A stretch of DNA of 64,000 bases from Streptomyces sp. NBC_01381 (GCF_026340305.1 NZ_JAPEPI010000001.1:3658001-3722000), one strand, 5' to 3'; numbered from the stretch's first letter, positions 1-9,005 are shown. The notes: generated by a model from the sequence alone, not told the origin. Translations and numbers: made by a program.

Positions 1-781
1 GGTTCGCCTGCAGGTCCTTGGCGGTGAACTCCGTGGGGGTGCCCGACGACCAGCCGTACATCACGAACCGGCCGCCGCAGCCCAGGAGTTCCAGCGCGGC
101 GCGCCCCGCCTCGCCGCCCACGCTGTCGAACACGACGCTCACCTCGCGGCCGCCGAGCGCCGCACGCACCTCGTCCGCCCAGCCGGGCCGCGTGTAGTCG
201 ACGGCCACGTCCGCGCCGCAGGACCGCACCCGCGCGACCTTGCGGGGGCCGCCCGCCGCGCCCACCACGCTCACGCCCGCGTTCCTCGCGGCCTGCACGA
301 GCAGGGTGCCGATGCCGCCGGCGGCCGCCGTCACCAGCGCCACGTCGTCCGGTTCAAGGGCGGCGACGTGCAGGACGCCGAGCGCCATCCTGCCGGTGCC
401 GACCATGGCGATCGCCGCCTCGTACGAGAGGGCGTCCGGCAGCGCGAACAGCGCCTCCGTCTCGCGCACGGCCAGCTCCGCATAGCCCGCGTTGACCAGG
501 CCGAGGTGGGTGACGACCCGGCGTCCGAGCCACTCGTCGGCGACCCCCTCGCCCAGGCCGTCGACGACGCCCGCCACCTCGCGTCCCGGAGTGATGGGCA
601 ACTCCGGGACAGGGAAGGGGAGTTTGCCGGAAGTCCCCGCCTGGAGCGCGGTGTCGACGAGGTGGACTCCCGCCGCCCGTACGGCGATCCGGACCTGCCC
701 GGGGCCCGGCACGGGGTCGGGCAGGTCCTCGTACCGCAGGTTCTCGGGTCCGCCGAAGGTGTGCAGCCGAATGGCACGCAT
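1..781 (-). CDS. NADPH:quinone oxidoreductase-like (MDR family), 3' end cut by window edge
   Basis: About 260 residues are visible, starting MRAIRLHTFGGPENLRYEDL; the C-terminus runs off the left edge (family length is about 320). The N-terminal GroES-like fold is followed by a Rossmann segment with AAAGGIGTLLVQAARNAG and a later FDSVGGEAGRAALELLG stretch. This is the zinc-less quinone oxidoreductase branch of the medium-chain dehydrogenases. It would reduce quinones or enones with NADPH in the cytosol; the substrate is not predictable. It lies downstream of the FMN reductase gene on the same strand with a 62-base gap, so the two may be co-transcribed. Confidence 0.85.
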   Translation of the reverse strand, partial: MRAIRLHTFGGPENLRYEDLPDPVPGPGQVRIAVRAAGVHLVDTALQAGTSGKLPFPVPELPITPGREVAGVVDGLGEGVADEWLGRRVVTHLGLVNAGYAELAVRETEALFALPDALSYEAAIAMVGTGRMALGVLHVAALEPDDVALVTAAAGGIGTLLVQAARNAGVSVVGAAGGPRKVARVRSCGADVAVDYTRPGWADEVRAALGGREVSVVFDSVGGEAGRAALELLGCGGRFVMYGWSSGTPTEFTAKDLQAN

Positions 782-843
782 GGTCAACTCGCTTTCGTCG
801 TACGAGGATCAGGAGGGGCGGGAGTCAGAGGAGGGGGCAGGGG

Positions 844-1434
844 TCACGCGGCGTAAGGGCGGGCCGCCTTCGCGTCCCGGAGCGTCACGCCCCACCACGT
901 GAGCTGATCGAGCAGCACCTTGGCGGCGCCCGCCGGGCCCGCCTCGTCGTGCGGCCGCCCGTCGGGCCCGAACCGCTGCCATACGCCGTGGAAGCTGACC
1001 GTGTCCCGCATCGTCGGCGCGTGCAGCTCGGCGAAGACCAGCCGCAGCTGCTCCACCGCGCGCAGCCCGCCGGCGACACCTCCGTACGAGACGAAGCCCA
1101 CCGGCTTGGCCTGCCACTCCTCCCGGTGCCAGTCGATGGCCTGCTTGAGGTCACCGGGGAAGCTGTGGTTGTACTCGGGCGTGATGACGACGTACGCGTC
1201 GGCCGCCGCGATGCGCGGAGTGATCGAGCCGATGGCGGGAGCGGCCGGGCTGTCGAGGATCTCCGGGCGCTCACCGCCCGCGCCCGCCAGGTCGATCACG
1301 TCGACGGCGAGGTCGTCGCGCTGCCCGGCGACCGAGACGAACCAGTTGCGGACGGTCGGTGCGAAGCGGCCCTCGCGGGTGCTTCCGACGATGACCGCCA
1401 CCTGAAGTCGCTGCGTGGTCAGCTGCGTGGTCAT
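844..1434 (-). CDS. NADPH-dependent FMN reductase family protein
   Basis: A 196-residue flavodoxin-like protein of the SsuE/chromate reductase type. It has the phosphate-binding loop GSTREGR near residue 17 and the conserved PEYNHSFPGDLKQAID segment in the middle that packs against FMN. The length is normal. It is predicted to be cytosolic, reducing FMN or quinone-like substrates with NAD(P)H; the true substrate is unknown. It starts with ATG, with GAGGAA just upstream on the minus strand. The quinone oxidoreductase gene follows, suggesting a small redox operon. Confidence 0.88.
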   Translation of the reverse strand: MTTQLTTQRLQVAVIVGSTREGRFAPTVRNWFVSVAGQRDDLAVDVIDLAGAGGERPEILDSPAAPAIGSITPRIAAADAYVVITPEYNHSFPGDLKQAIDWHREEWQAKPVGFVSYGGVAGGLRAVEQLRLVFAELHAPTMRDTVSFHGVWQRFGPDGRPHDEAGPAGAAKVLLDQLTWWGVTLRDAKAARPYAA

Positions 1435-1518
1435 GGGGGTTCCTCCATAGCTCTCGGGGCTCGGCTCGTGGCTGCCGTGCCGACACCGAGAAAGCTAGGG
1501 AGGGCCGAGGGTGCGCGG

Positions 1519-1608
1519 CCTCTGTCGGACGACGGGGATCGTGACCGGGGGATGACCGGGGTTCCGGCCGAACTCGCCACCTGGTCACCCCCAGTCGTAC
1601 GACAGAGG
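1519..1608. promoter_or_regulatory. long inverted repeat in divergent promoter region
   Basis: Arms CCTCTGTCGGACGAC (1519-1533) and GTCGTACGACAGAGG (1594-1608) are complementary with one mismatch over 15 bases, separated by 60 bases. The right arm itself contains the palindrome GTCGTACGAC. Inside lies a direct repeat GTGACCGGGG / ATGACCGGGG. The site sits between the FMN reductase gene (minus) and the small membrane protein (plus), so an operator for a dimeric or looping regulator is plausible. No regulator gene is adjacent. Confidence 0.45.
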
Positions 1609-1642
1609 CGAGACGACAGCCCCGGTTCCTGGCGTCAGACCC

Positions 1643-2098
1643 ATGACGCAGACGACACGCGACACCACGCCCCCCCGCCAGCAGCGGCAGCGGCACCGAC
1701 ACCGCAAAGACCCCTCGACCGGTCGGCAGGGGCTGACGCGGCCCGACCGTCCCTGGTGGGCGACGGCCTGGTCCTGGGCGGTGCGGTGACCGCGCTCCTG
1801 GTGGGCTTCGACCGGATCGAGGCCGGGCAGCCCGTGGTCGCCGCGCTGTTCGGGGCGGCCGGCGCGGCGCGCGCGGTGTGCTGGGCGCGGATGCGCTCGG
1901 CGGCCCCGGTGATCGGCCTCCTGTGGCGCGGGCCCATCGGCCTTCCGATGCTCGCCCTCCTGCTGACCGGCACCTTCGTGGGCCTGTCCTACTTCCTGCT
2001 GCCCTTCTGCATCGCGGACGTCCTGGACCGGGGTGCCGCCATGAGCCTGTTCAGGAGGCGCTGCGGGGTAATCGGGCGGGTGGGCGGGAGAGGCTTTT
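1643..2098 (+). pseudogene. small membrane protein, apparently frameshifted and truncated by a repeat
   Basis: From the ATG at 1643 one frame reads a basic N-terminus ending PDRPWWATAWSWAVR and stops at 1787. The next frame then carries VTALLVGFDRIEAGQPVV, followed by hydrophobic stretches such as GLPMLALLLTGTFVGLSYFL. Third-position G/C favours the first frame before about 1740 and the second frame after it, as expected for one gene with an indel near 1780. The second frame has no stop before it runs into an intergenic repeat at 2066 and then antisense to the next gene, so the natural C-terminus seems lost. Alternatively, translation starts at a GTG near 1756. Function unknown. Confidence 0.45.
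2066..2090. repeat. solo core of the GGTAATCGGGCGGGTGGGCGGG intergenic repeat
   Basis: The core GGTAATCGGGCGGGTGGGCG recurs inside the long composite repeats near 13.9, 46.0 and 53.3 kb and, inverted, at 23.77 kb. Here it sits at the collapsed 3' end of the membrane-protein reading frame, just before the convergent stop codon at 2113. Confidence 0.7.
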
Positions 2099-2112
2099 CT
2101 GCGGGGTGCCCC

Positions 2113-3318
2113 TCAGATCAGCGCGAACTGGCCCCCCGGGCCCTCTTCGTGGTGGTCCAGGACGGATGCCGGACGTCGTGCCGCGGCCGGTACGGGCAGG
2201 ATGCCCGCCTTGTGCAACTCATCGGCGGTGACCGTCGGCGAGTCGGCGAGGGAGCCGCTCAACTCCCGCTGCTGCGGCTCCAGTTCATGGAGCAACGCCA
2301 GCACGGTGATGAGTTCAAGGAGCTCCGACGTCCACGCCTGCGGCCACGCCGAGGGGCGGATCGCCTCCAGCGTGCCGGGCTCGCCCGGCTCCGTGCGGCG
2401 GGTGAACCACAGGTCGAGCACCCTGACCCCGCTCACCTCGTACTCCCATGCCTCCCTCGGCACCGGCGAGACGCGGCCCTCGTCCAGGAACAGCGCCTCC
2501 TCGTCGGCGTCGTAGGACAGTTCCGAGGGGCGGGCGGGCAGCGGCGCCCGTACGTAGGGCCTGCGTCCCCCGGGGAGCTTCGGCCGTGCCCCGTCGCCGC
2601 GCGCCTGCAGCCGCAGGACGCGGCGGCCGAGCTCCGTGCCCCGCGCCCACACCTCGGCGTCGGAGGTCAGCGGCACCCGGCATCCGGCGGCCGACGTGTC
2701 GGCCACGGAAAGGGTCCAGGCGAGGAGCTCCCCGGCGTCGACGTCGTGCCCGAGCAGGTCGGAGAGATGCCCGAGCAGACCGGGCGCCACATTGGGCTCA
2801 AGCCCTCCGGGGCGGCGGAAGAGCGGGCGGATCCTGCCGGGGCGCCCGGCGGGGGAGCGGCCGTCGGGCAGCACGGCCGACGCGAGCACGGCGGGCCCCG
2901 CGGAACCGGCGACGTGCCCCTGCTCCACCAGGAACAGCTGGCCATCGCCCGCGACGCGCCACAACTCCGGCCGCGCGGCGTCGATGAGCCGGTGGTCCGG
3001 GATCAGCCACTGCTCGTCGAAGGGGCCGTGCAGGACGCGCACCGGCTCGGGACAGCGGCCCGTCTCGCCGGCCAGCGGGCCCGTTCCTGCCCGGTGGCCG
3101 GGGAGTTGGGCGACCGAGGTGTGCAGGGTGCGCGAGCGTGACGGGGAGAGCAGCCGGTCGCGCTCGGTGTCGTCCGCGCGGACGAACGCGTCCCAACGGG
3201 CCCTGAGGGATGCGGCGTCCGGACCCATCGGCCACCCCCGGCCGGTCCTCAGGGGCGCGACGGACCACGGCATCAGGTCGGCGAGCAGCGGCGCTTCGTC
3301 GTGCGTCACGCCCGGCAT
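2113..3318 (-). CDS. type ISP restriction/modification-like specificity protein
   Basis: A 401-residue protein starting MPGVTHDEAPLLADLMPWSV; an alternative GTG at 3309 gives MTHDEAPLL. From memory, the LMPWSVAPLRTGRGWPMGPD opening, the SRTLHTSVAQLPGH segment and the C-terminal WTSELLELITVLALLHELEP resemble actinobacterial proteins annotated as type ISP restriction/modification enzymes, matching the C-terminal target-recognition half of single-chain enzymes. No methylase (NPPY) or helicase motifs are present and no partner enzyme lies nearby. It therefore cannot be a complete restriction system, and its role is unknown. It ends against a repeat and is followed at its 5' side by the GntR gene. 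Confidence 0.6.
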   Translation of the reverse strand: MPGVTHDEAPLLADLMPWSVAPLRTGRGWPMGPDAASLRARWDAFVRADDTERDRLLSPSRSRTLHTSVAQLPGHRAGTGPLAGETGRCPEPVRVLHGPFDEQWLIPDHRLIDAARPELWRVAGDGQLFLVEQGHVAGSAGPAVLASAVLPDGRSPAGRPGRIRPLFRRPGGLEPNVAPGLLGHLSDLLGHDVDAGELLAWTLSVADTSAAGCRVPLTSDAEVWARGTELGRRVLRLQARGDGARPKLPGGRRPYVRAPLPARPSELSYDADEEALFLDEGRVSPVPREAWEYEVSGVRVLDLWFTRRTEPGEPGTLEAIRPSAWPQAWTSELLELITVLALLHELEPQQRELSGSLADSPTVTADELHKAGILPVPAAARRPASVLDHHEEGPGGQFALI

Positions 3319-3343
3319 CGTACGACGTCGGAGGCGGGCGCCA

Positions 3344-4093
3344 TCAGGTGGCGTCGAGGGTGACCGTGAAGGAGAAGCGGTCGCCGCGATAGTGGATGCG
3401 GGCCACATCGAGGGCGCGCCCGTCCTCGTCGTACGTGATGCCCGTGTAGTGCAGGATCGGGCTGAGCAGCGGCACTTGGAGGAGGCGGGCCGTCTCCGGG
3501 TCGGCGAGGGTGGCCTCGACGGTGTCGGTGATCCTGCTGATCTTGACGCCCACCACGTCGCGCAGGACCTTCGTCATGGGCCAGCGCGCCAGATCGTCGA
3601 GCTCGACCCGTTCGGCCAGCTCGGGGCGGATGAAGTTATGGGCGTGATTGGTGGGTTCGCCCGTCTTCTCGTCGCTGCGCAGACGGTGGTACGTCGTCAC
3701 CTCGGCGACATCGGGGAAGTACTCGGCGAGCTCGCCGGAGACCGGCGCCGTGCCGTGCGAAAGGAGTTCGGTGCTCATGCCCGACTGCTGGGCCACGATC
3801 GCGTCGACCGAGCCGAGCAGCCGGACGGGAGAGCCCCGCCGGACGCTCGGCTCGATGAACGTGCCGCGCCGCCGGTGCCGGGTGATCAGGCCCTCGTCCT
3901 CCAGCTCCTTGAGGGCCTGGCGCATGGTGAGGACGCTCACCCCGTAGTGCCCCGCGAGCTGCTCCTCGGTGGGCAGCCGCAGCGGGGCGTCGGGTGTGCG
4001 GCCGAGTATCGAGGCGCGCAGGGACTGCGACACCTGATACCACAGCGGCAGCTTGCGATTCAGGACGATCGAGTCCGGGGCGAAGGCGGTCAC
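3344..4093 (-). CDS. GntR/HutC-family transcriptional regulator (UTRA domain)
   Basis: A 249-residue protein with a GTG start. The N-terminal winged helix (about residues 15-80) includes LPTEEQLAGHYGVSVLTMRQALKELEDEGLI and the wing RRRGTF. The UTRA effector-binding domain occupies about residues 95-245, with RSDEKTGEPTNHAHNFIRPEL and the typical ending YDEDGRALDVARIHYRGDRF. It starts 34 bases after homogentisate dioxygenase on the same strand, so it is probably transcribed with hmgA and may regulate it. The ligand is not visible from sequence; a tyrosine-catabolism intermediate is a guess from context. Confidence 0.88.
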   Translation of the reverse strand: MTAFAPDSIVLNRKLPLWYQVSQSLRASILGRTPDAPLRLPTEEQLAGHYGVSVLTMRQALKELEDEGLITRHRRRGTFIEPSVRRGSPVRLLGSVDAIVAQQSGMSTELLSHGTAPVSGELAEYFPDVAEVTTYHRLRSDEKTGEPTNHAHNFIRPELAERVELDDLARWPMTKVLRDVVGVKISRITDTVEATLADPETARLLQVPLLSPILHYTGITYDEDGRALDVARIHYRGDRFSFTVTLDAT

Positions 4094-4127
4094 GGTCTCT
4101 CCGAATCAGTACGGAATCAGAGCTGGA

Positions 4128-5456
4128 TCAGCTACGGAAATGGCGCTCCAGACCTTGCCACACGTCGTCGTACCCGCGCTGCAGGTGGGACGCCTGAGCT
4201 GCCTGTTCCGTCGCCGTCACCGGCCAGCGCGTCTCGAACATGAAGGCAAGGCCGTCGTCGATCTTCTGCGGCTTCAGCTCGGCGGCCGAGGCCTTGTCGA
4301 AGGTCTCGCGGTCGGGTCCGTGCGCCGACATCATGTTGTGCAGCGAGCCGCCGCCCGGCACGAAGCCTTCCGCCTTCGCGTCGTACGCGCCCTCGATGAG
4401 GCCCATGTACTCGCTCATCACGTTCCGGTGGAAGTACGGCGGCCGGAAGGTGTTCTCGCCCACCAGCCAGCGCGGCGCGAACACGACGAAGTCGACGCCC
4501 GCGAGGCCCGGGGTGTCCGACGGCGAGGTAAGCACGGTGAAGATCGACGGGTCCGGGTGGTCGTAGCTGATCGAGCCGATCACATTGAAGCGGTGCAGGT
4601 CGTAGACGTACGGGACGTGATTGCCGTGCCAGGCGACCACGTCGAGCGGTGAGTGGTCGTAGGTCGCACGCCACAGGTTGCCGCAGAACTTGTTCACCAC
4701 CTCCACCGGCCGCTCGACGTCCTCGTACGCGGCGACCGGCGCCCTGAAGTCCCGCGCGTTCGCCAGGCCGTTGGCGCCGATCGGGCCGAGGTCGGGGAGC
4801 TGGAAGGGCGCGCCGTAGTTCTCGCACACGTACCCGCGTGCGCTCTCGTCGAGCAGCTCCACGCGGAAGCGGACGCCGCGCGGGATCAGCGCGACCTCGC
4901 CGGGTTCCGCGTGCAGCAGCCCGAACTCGGTGCGCAGGAGAAGGCCGCCCTGCTCGGGCACGATCAGGAGCTCGCCGTCCGCGTCGCTGAACACCCGGTC
5001 CGTCATGGCGGAGTTGGCGTAGTAGAGGTGAATACCCATGCCGGTGCGCTGTGTCGCGTCGCCGTTGCCGCCGAGCGTCCAGAGCCCCGCGAGGAAGTCC
5101 GTGCCGGGCGCAGGCTCGGGGAGCGGGTTCCAGCGCAGCCGGTTCGGGTCGGGCGCCGCCTCGGCGAAGGGCGCCGTACGGATCGCGCCGTTGTCGACGC
5201 GCGTGAACCGCGGATGCGCCGCGGAGGGGCGGATGCGGTAGAGCCACGAGCGCCGGTTGTGTGCGCGGGGCTCGGTGAAGGCGGTTCCGCTCAGCTGCTC
5301 CGCGTAAAGACCCAGCGGTGCGCGCTGGGGCGAGTTGCGACCGTGCGGCAGTGCGCCGGGCACCGCCTCGGAGCTGTGTTCGTTGCCGAAGCCGGAGAGA
5401 TAGGCCAGCCCTTCGGCGGTCTTCCGTGCGTCGGTGGTGTGATCCCCGCTCATCAT
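4128..5456 (-). CDS. hmgA: homogentisate 1,2-dioxygenase
   Basis: A 442-residue protein of full family length. It opens the homogentisate ring to maleylacetoacetate in tyrosine and phenylalanine breakdown, using Fe(II). The iron-binding region is intact: [18 protein letters not shown] supplies His and Glu, and [15 protein letters not shown] supplies the second His. The N-terminal [13 protein letters not shown] is also diagnostic. The start is ATG-ATG with GAGGGAG upstream. The rest of the pathway (isomerase, fumarylacetoacetase) is not next to it. A palindrome TCCTATAGGA lies just upstream. Confidence 0.96.
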   Translation of the reverse strand: MMSGDHTTDARKTAEGLAYLSGFGNEHSSEAVPGALPHGRNSPQRAPLGLYAEQLSGTAFTEPRAHNRRSWLYRIRPSAAHPRFTRVDNGAIRTAPFAEAAPDPNRLRWNPLPEPAPGTDFLAGLWTLGGNGDATQRTGMGIHLYYANSAMTDRVFSDADGELLIVPEQGGLLLRTEFGLLHAEPGEVALIPRGVRFRVELLDESARGYVCENYGAPFQLPDLGPIGANGLANARDFRAPVAAYEDVERPVEVVNKFCGNLWRATYDHSPLDVVAWHGNHVPYVYDLHRFNVIGSISYDHPDPSIFTVLTSPSDTPGLAGVDFVVFAPRWLVGENTFRPPYFHRNVMSEYMGLIEGAYDAKAEGFVPGGGSLHNMMSAHGPDRETFDKASAAELKPQKIDDGLAFMFETRWPVTATEQAAQASHLQRGYDDVWQGLERHFRS

Positions 5457-5474
5457 CGCTCCCTCGTCAACGAT

Positions 5475-5494
5475 TCCTATAGGACACCGTAGGA
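5475..5494. promoter_or_regulatory. palindrome TCCTATAGGA plus TAGGA repeat upstream of hmgA
   Basis: TCCTATAGGA (5475-5484) is a perfect palindrome followed by a further TAGGA at 5490-5494. It lies 19 bases upstream of the hmgA start, in the short divergent region shared with the TetR gene at 5555. On the minus strand the same bases could overlap the -10 region, so this is a plausible operator for the adjacent GntR or TetR protein. Confidence 0.4.
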
Positions 5495-5554
5495 TTCACG
5501 TTTTCCTTCCGCAAGGGGAAGCGCCGAATGTGAGCGGTGCTCTACTCTCCCGGG

Positions 5555-6187
5555 ATGCCCCACCGGAACCCGCCCCCGACCGGCCCTCTGCGCCGCACAC
5601 CCGTGCAGCAACGCAGCGCGGAGCGCCTGACCCGGATCCTCGACGCCTGCGCCGACCTCCTGGACGAGGTCGGCTACGAAGACCTCAGCACCCGCGCCGT
5701 CGCCCGGCGCGCGGACGTCCCGATCGGCTCCGTCTACCGCTTCTTCGGCAACAAACGGGCCATGGCCGACGCCCTGGCCCACCGCAACCTCGATCTGTAC
5801 GGGGAGCGCGTCGCGGCCCGCGTCGCCGGCGTCGATCGCGGCGACTGGCGCGGCGCCGTCGACGCCGCCTTCGACGAGTACCTCGCCATGAAGCGCACCG
5901 TCCCCGGCTTCGGCCTGGTCGACTTCGGCATCCCCTCGGCCCCCGACGCGATGCCCGACGCCAACTCCGACGTCGCCGAACGGGTGGCCGCGCTGCTCGC
6001 CGACCATCTCGACCGTCCACTGGACGCACGGCTGCGCCGCACCGTGCTCGTCGGGGTCGAGGCGGTCGACGCGGTCCTCCAGCTCGCCTTCCGCGTCGAC
6101 GCGTCGGGAGACCCGGCCCTCATCGACGAGACACGGACGCTGCTGCACGCGTACTTCGCCGGCTCCCTCGACGCGCCACCGCGCTGA
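5555..6187 (+). CDS. TetR-family transcriptional regulator
   Basis: A 210-residue protein. The N-terminal HTH (about residues 20-65) reads RILDACADLLDEVGYEDLST followed by RADVPIGSVYRFFGNKRAMADAL. The C-terminal ligand domain is poorly conserved. ATG at 5555 is preferred over the GTG at 5537 because it opens at the usual MPHRN-type leader. It is divergent from hmgA and upstream of the citrate symporter gene, either of which could be its target; no ligand can be named. Confidence 0.85.
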   Translation: MPHRNPPPTGPLRRTPVQQRSAERLTRILDACADLLDEVGYEDLSTRAVARRADVPIGSVYRFFGNKRAMADALAHRNLDLYGERVAARVAGVDRGDWRGAVDAAFDEYLAMKRTVPGFGLVDFGIPSAPDAMPDANSDVAERVAALLADHLDRPLDARLRRTVLVGVEAVDAVLQLAFRVDASGDPALIDETRTLLHAYFAGSLDAPPR

Positions 6188-6262
6188 CTCACCACCTCGT
6201 TGACCTGGAGTTTTGCGCTTATTGCTCGCGCGTCAACATCTTGTTAACGCTCAAATGCCGGC

Positions 6263-6316
6263 CCTAACGTCATCCGGACCGCCAGACCTGGTGGGAGTTC
6301 GATGGTGAACGTTAGG
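6263..6316. promoter_or_regulatory. spaced inverted repeat upstream of the citrate symporter
   Basis: CCTAACGT (6263-6270) and ACGTTAGG (6309-6316) are perfectly complementary across 38 bases, and the second arm ends 8 bases before the ATG. The AT-rich GTTAAC-containing stretch just upstream (6240-6250) is a likely promoter region. The arms could form an operator pair or fold in the leader RNA and occlude the ribosome site. Confidence 0.35.
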
Positions 6317-6324
6317 TAGCCCCC

Positions 6325-7764
6325 ATGCTGACAATCCTCGGATTCGTCATGATCGCCACGTTCCTGGTGCTGATCATGATGAAGAAGATGTCGCCGATCG
6401 CGGCACTGGTGCTGATCCCCGCGCTCTTCTGCGTGTTCGTAGGAAAGGGAGCCCATCTCGGGGACTACGTCCTCGAAGGCGTCGGCAATCTGGCGCCCAC
6501 GGCGGCCATGCTCATGTTCGCCATCGTGTACTTCGGCGTCATGATCGACGTCGGCCTCTTCGACCCGATCGTCCGGGCCATCCTGCGCTTCTGCAAGGCG
6601 GACCCGGTGCGCATCGTGGTCGGCACCGCGCTGCTCGCCGCGATCGTCTCGCTCGACGGCGACGGCTCGACGACCTTCATGATCACGGTCTCGGCGATGT
6701 ATCCGCTCTACAAGCGCCTCAAGATGAGCCTCGTCGTCATGACGGGTGTCGCGGCCACCGCCAACGGCGTCATGAACACCCTGCCCTGGGGCGGCCCGAC
6801 GGCCCGTGCCGCGACCGCGCTGAAGGTCGACGCGGCCGACATCTTCGTCCCGATGATCCCGGCACTCGCCATGGGCCTGGTCGCCGTCTTCCTCCTCTCC
6901 TACGCACTGGGCCTGCGCGAGCGCAAGCGGCTCGGCATGCTCTCGCTGGACGAGGTCCTGGAGAAGGAGACGGCGAGCGAGACGGTTCTGGTGGGTACGG
7001 GTGGCGGCACCGACGGACGTACGTCGCTCACGAAGAAGACCACCGGGGGCACCGGAGCCACCGGGGGAGCGGGTTCGGGAACGGACGCCGACGCCGCCGA
7101 CGAAGCCGACGAGGACGACGGCTTCCAGGGGCTCGACCCGAACCGCGCGACGCTGCGCCCCAAGCTCTACTGGTTCAACGCGGGCCTCACCGTCCTGCTC
7201 CTGACCGCCATGATCATGGAGTGGCTGCCGATCCCGGTCCTCTTCCTGCTCGGCGCCGCGCTCGCCCTGACGGTCAACTTCCCGCACATGCCCGACCAGA
7301 AGGCCCGGATCGCCGCCCACGCGGAGAACGTCCTCAACGTCACCGGCATGGTCTTCGCGGCCGCCGTCTTCACCGGCGTCCTGCAGGGCACCGGCATGGT
7401 CGACAGCATGGCCAAGTGGCTCGTCGACGCCATCCCCAGTGGCATGGGCCCGCACATGGGCCTGGTGACGGGTCTCCTCTCGCTCCCGCTCACCTACTTC
7501 ATGTCGAACGACGGCTTCTACTTCGGTGTCCTGCCGGTGCTTGCCGAGGCCGGCCAGGCGCACGGCGTCGGCACCCTCGAGATCGCCCGCGCCTCGATCG
7601 CCGGTCAGGCCCTGCACATGTCGAGCCCGCTCGTGCCCGCCGTGTACGTCCTGGTCGGCATGGCCAAGGTCGAGTTCGGCGACCACACCAAGTTCACCGT
7701 CAAATGGGCCGTGCTCACCTCGCTGGTGGTGCTCGGCTCCGGAATCCTCTTCGGCATCATCTGA
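6325..7764 (+). CDS. citM: citrate-metal:H+ symporter (CitMHS family)
   Basis: A 479-residue polytopic membrane protein with about 11-12 hydrophobic segments. Family marks include VSLDGDGSTTFMITVSAMYP and TANGVMNTLPWGGPTARAA in the first half and YFMSNDGFYFGVLPVLAEAG in the second. A charged, glycine-rich cytoplasmic loop at about residues 215-260 separates the two halves. The family imports citrate complexed to a divalent metal with protons; whether Mg or Ca is preferred cannot be read. The start has AGGTAG upstream. The gene overlaps the next MFS gene by one base. Confidence 0.9.
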   Translation: MLTILGFVMIATFLVLIMMKKMSPIAALVLIPALFCVFVGKGAHLGDYVLEGVGNLAPTAAMLMFAIVYFGVMIDVGLFDPIVRAILRFCKADPVRIVVGTALLAAIVSLDGDGSTTFMITVSAMYPLYKRLKMSLVVMTGVAATANGVMNTLPWGGPTARAATALKVDAADIFVPMIPALAMGLVAVFLLSYALGLRERKRLGMLSLDEVLEKETASETVLVGTGGGTDGRTSLTKKTTGGTGATGGAGSGTDADAADEADEDDGFQGLDPNRATLRPKLYWFNAGLTVLLLTAMIMEWLPIPVLFLLGAALALTVNFPHMPDQKARIAAHAENVLNVTGMVFAAAVFTGVLQGTGMVDSMAKWLVDAIPSGMGPHMGLVTGLLSLPLTYFMSNDGFYFGVLPVLAEAGQAHGVGTLEIARASIAGQALHMSSPLVPAVYVLVGMAKVEFGDHTKFTVKWAVLTSLVVLGSGILFGII

Positions 7765-9005
7765 TGCCATCGACACCGGGCCGTGCCTGGTTGCTGCGCC
7801 TCGTCATCGCCTTCAGCTTCGCGCAGGGGGCGGTGTCGATGGCGCGTCCGGCCGTCTCCTACCGGGCCCTGTCCCTGGGCGCCGACGAGCGGGCGATCGG
7901 TGTCATCGCCGGGGTCTACGCCCTGCTCCCGCTCTTCGCGGCCGTGCCGCTCGGCCGCAGGACCGACCACGGGCGGTGTGCGCCGCTCCTTCCGGCCGGC
8001 GTCGTGCTGATATCCGGCGGGTGCGCGCTCAGCGGCACGGCGGGCTCGCTCGGCGCGCTGGCCGCCTGGAGCGGCGTGATGGGGCTCGGCCACCTCTGCT
8101 TCGTGATCGGCGCGCAGTCGATCGTCGCGCGGCAGTCCGCGCCCGACGAACAGGACCGCAACTTCGGGCACTTCACGATCGGCGCCTCGCTGGGGCAGCT
8201 GATCGGGCCGGTCGCCGCGGGGTCCCTCATCGGCGGGGACATGGGCCGCAGCAGTGCGCTCGCCCTGATCGTGTCGGCGGTGGTCGCGGCGGTCTCCCTC
8301 ACCTCGCTGTGGCGCATCGAGCACGTCAGGCCGTCCGGCGGCGGCCCGAAGCGGGGCGAGAAGGTGCCGGTGCTCGGCATCCTGCGCACCCGGGGCGTGC
8401 CCGCGGGGATCTTCATCAGCCTCGCGGTGCTTTCCGCGACCGACATCCTCACGGCGTATCTGCCGGTGGTCGGCGAGCACCGGGGCATCGCGCCCGCCAC
8501 GGTCGGGGTGCTGCTCTCGCTGCGGGCCGCCGCGACGATCGCCTGCAGGCTCGTCATGACGCCGCTGATCAGTCTCCTGGGCCGTACGACGCTGATCGTC
8601 GTGACGTGTGCGGTGGCCGCCCTGCTGTGTGCGGGGATCGCGCTGCCGGTGCCGGTGTGGGGGCTCGGCATGATGCTGGCCCTGCTCGGCTTCTGCCTCG
8701 GGGTCGGCCAGCCGCTGTCGATGACGACGGTGGTCCAGGCGGCCCCGGAGGGCGCCCGCTCGACCGCGCTCGCGCTGCGGCTGACGGGGAACCGGCTCGG
8801 GCAGGTGGCCGCGCCGGCGGGGGCAGGGTTGATTGCCGGAGTCGCGGGGGTTGCTGCCCCGTTCGTGATGCTCGGTGGGTTGTTGCTGGTGGCGGCCGGG
8901 TTGGGGCTGAGGCGCAGCCCAGCGGGGCCTTCCCCAACCCCGCCCCTTCCCGAAACTGAGGGCTCCGCCCCCAGAGCCCCGCTTCTCAGACGCCGGAGGG
9001 GCTGA
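7764..9005 (+). CDS. MFS transporter
   Basis: A 413-residue twelve-helix transporter that begins within the stop codon of the citrate symporter gene (TGATG overlap), so the two are translationally coupled. The loop after helix 2, VPLGRRTDHGR, is an MFS motif-A variant. The substrate is unknown. The last about 28 residues (from SPAGPSPTPPLPETEG on) are low-complexity and read into a GC-rich intergenic element of the AACCCCGCCC / CGCCGGAGGGGCTGA type, so the original C-terminus was probably shorter. Confidence 0.83.
   Translation: MPSTPGRAWLLRLVIAFSFAQGAVSMARPAVSYRALSLGADERAIGVIAGVYALLPLFAAVPLGRRTDHGRCAPLLPAGVVLISGGCALSGTAGSLGALAAWSGVMGLGHLCFVIGAQSIVARQSAPDEQDRNFGHFTIGASLGQLIGPVAAGSLIGGDMGRSSALALIVSAVVAAVSLTSLWRIEHVRPSGGGPKRGEKVPVLGILRTRGVPAGIFISLAVLSATDILTAYLPVVGEHRGIAPATVGVLLSLRAAATIACRLVMTPLISLLGRTTLIVVTCAVAALLCAGIALPVPVWGLGMMLALLGFCLGVGQPLSMTTVVQAAPEGARSTALALRLTGNRLGQVAAPAGAGLIAGVAGVAAPFVMLGGLLLVAAGLGLRRSPAGPSPTPPLPETEGSAPRAPLLRRRRG
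8925..9004. repeat. terminator-like GC-rich intergenic repeat at a gene 3' end
   Basis: This stretch contains CCCCAACCCCGCCC, the hairpin-forming GGGCTCCGCCCC, and GACGCCGGAGGGGCTGA. The same modules end the composite repeats near 13.8, 46.3 and 53.5 kb. Here it is partly translated as the tail of the MFS protein. Confidence 0.55.

Noticed and set aside
949..3141. A 730-residue plus-strand frame across the FMN reductase, membrane protein and ISP-like genes
   Set aside because: Antisense to two recognisable genes; only the short membrane-like part near 1756-2060 is plausible.
2113..3318. Complete restriction-modification system
   Set aside because: No methylase or nuclease motif is present and no other R-M gene is nearby; only a specificity-like protein is supported.
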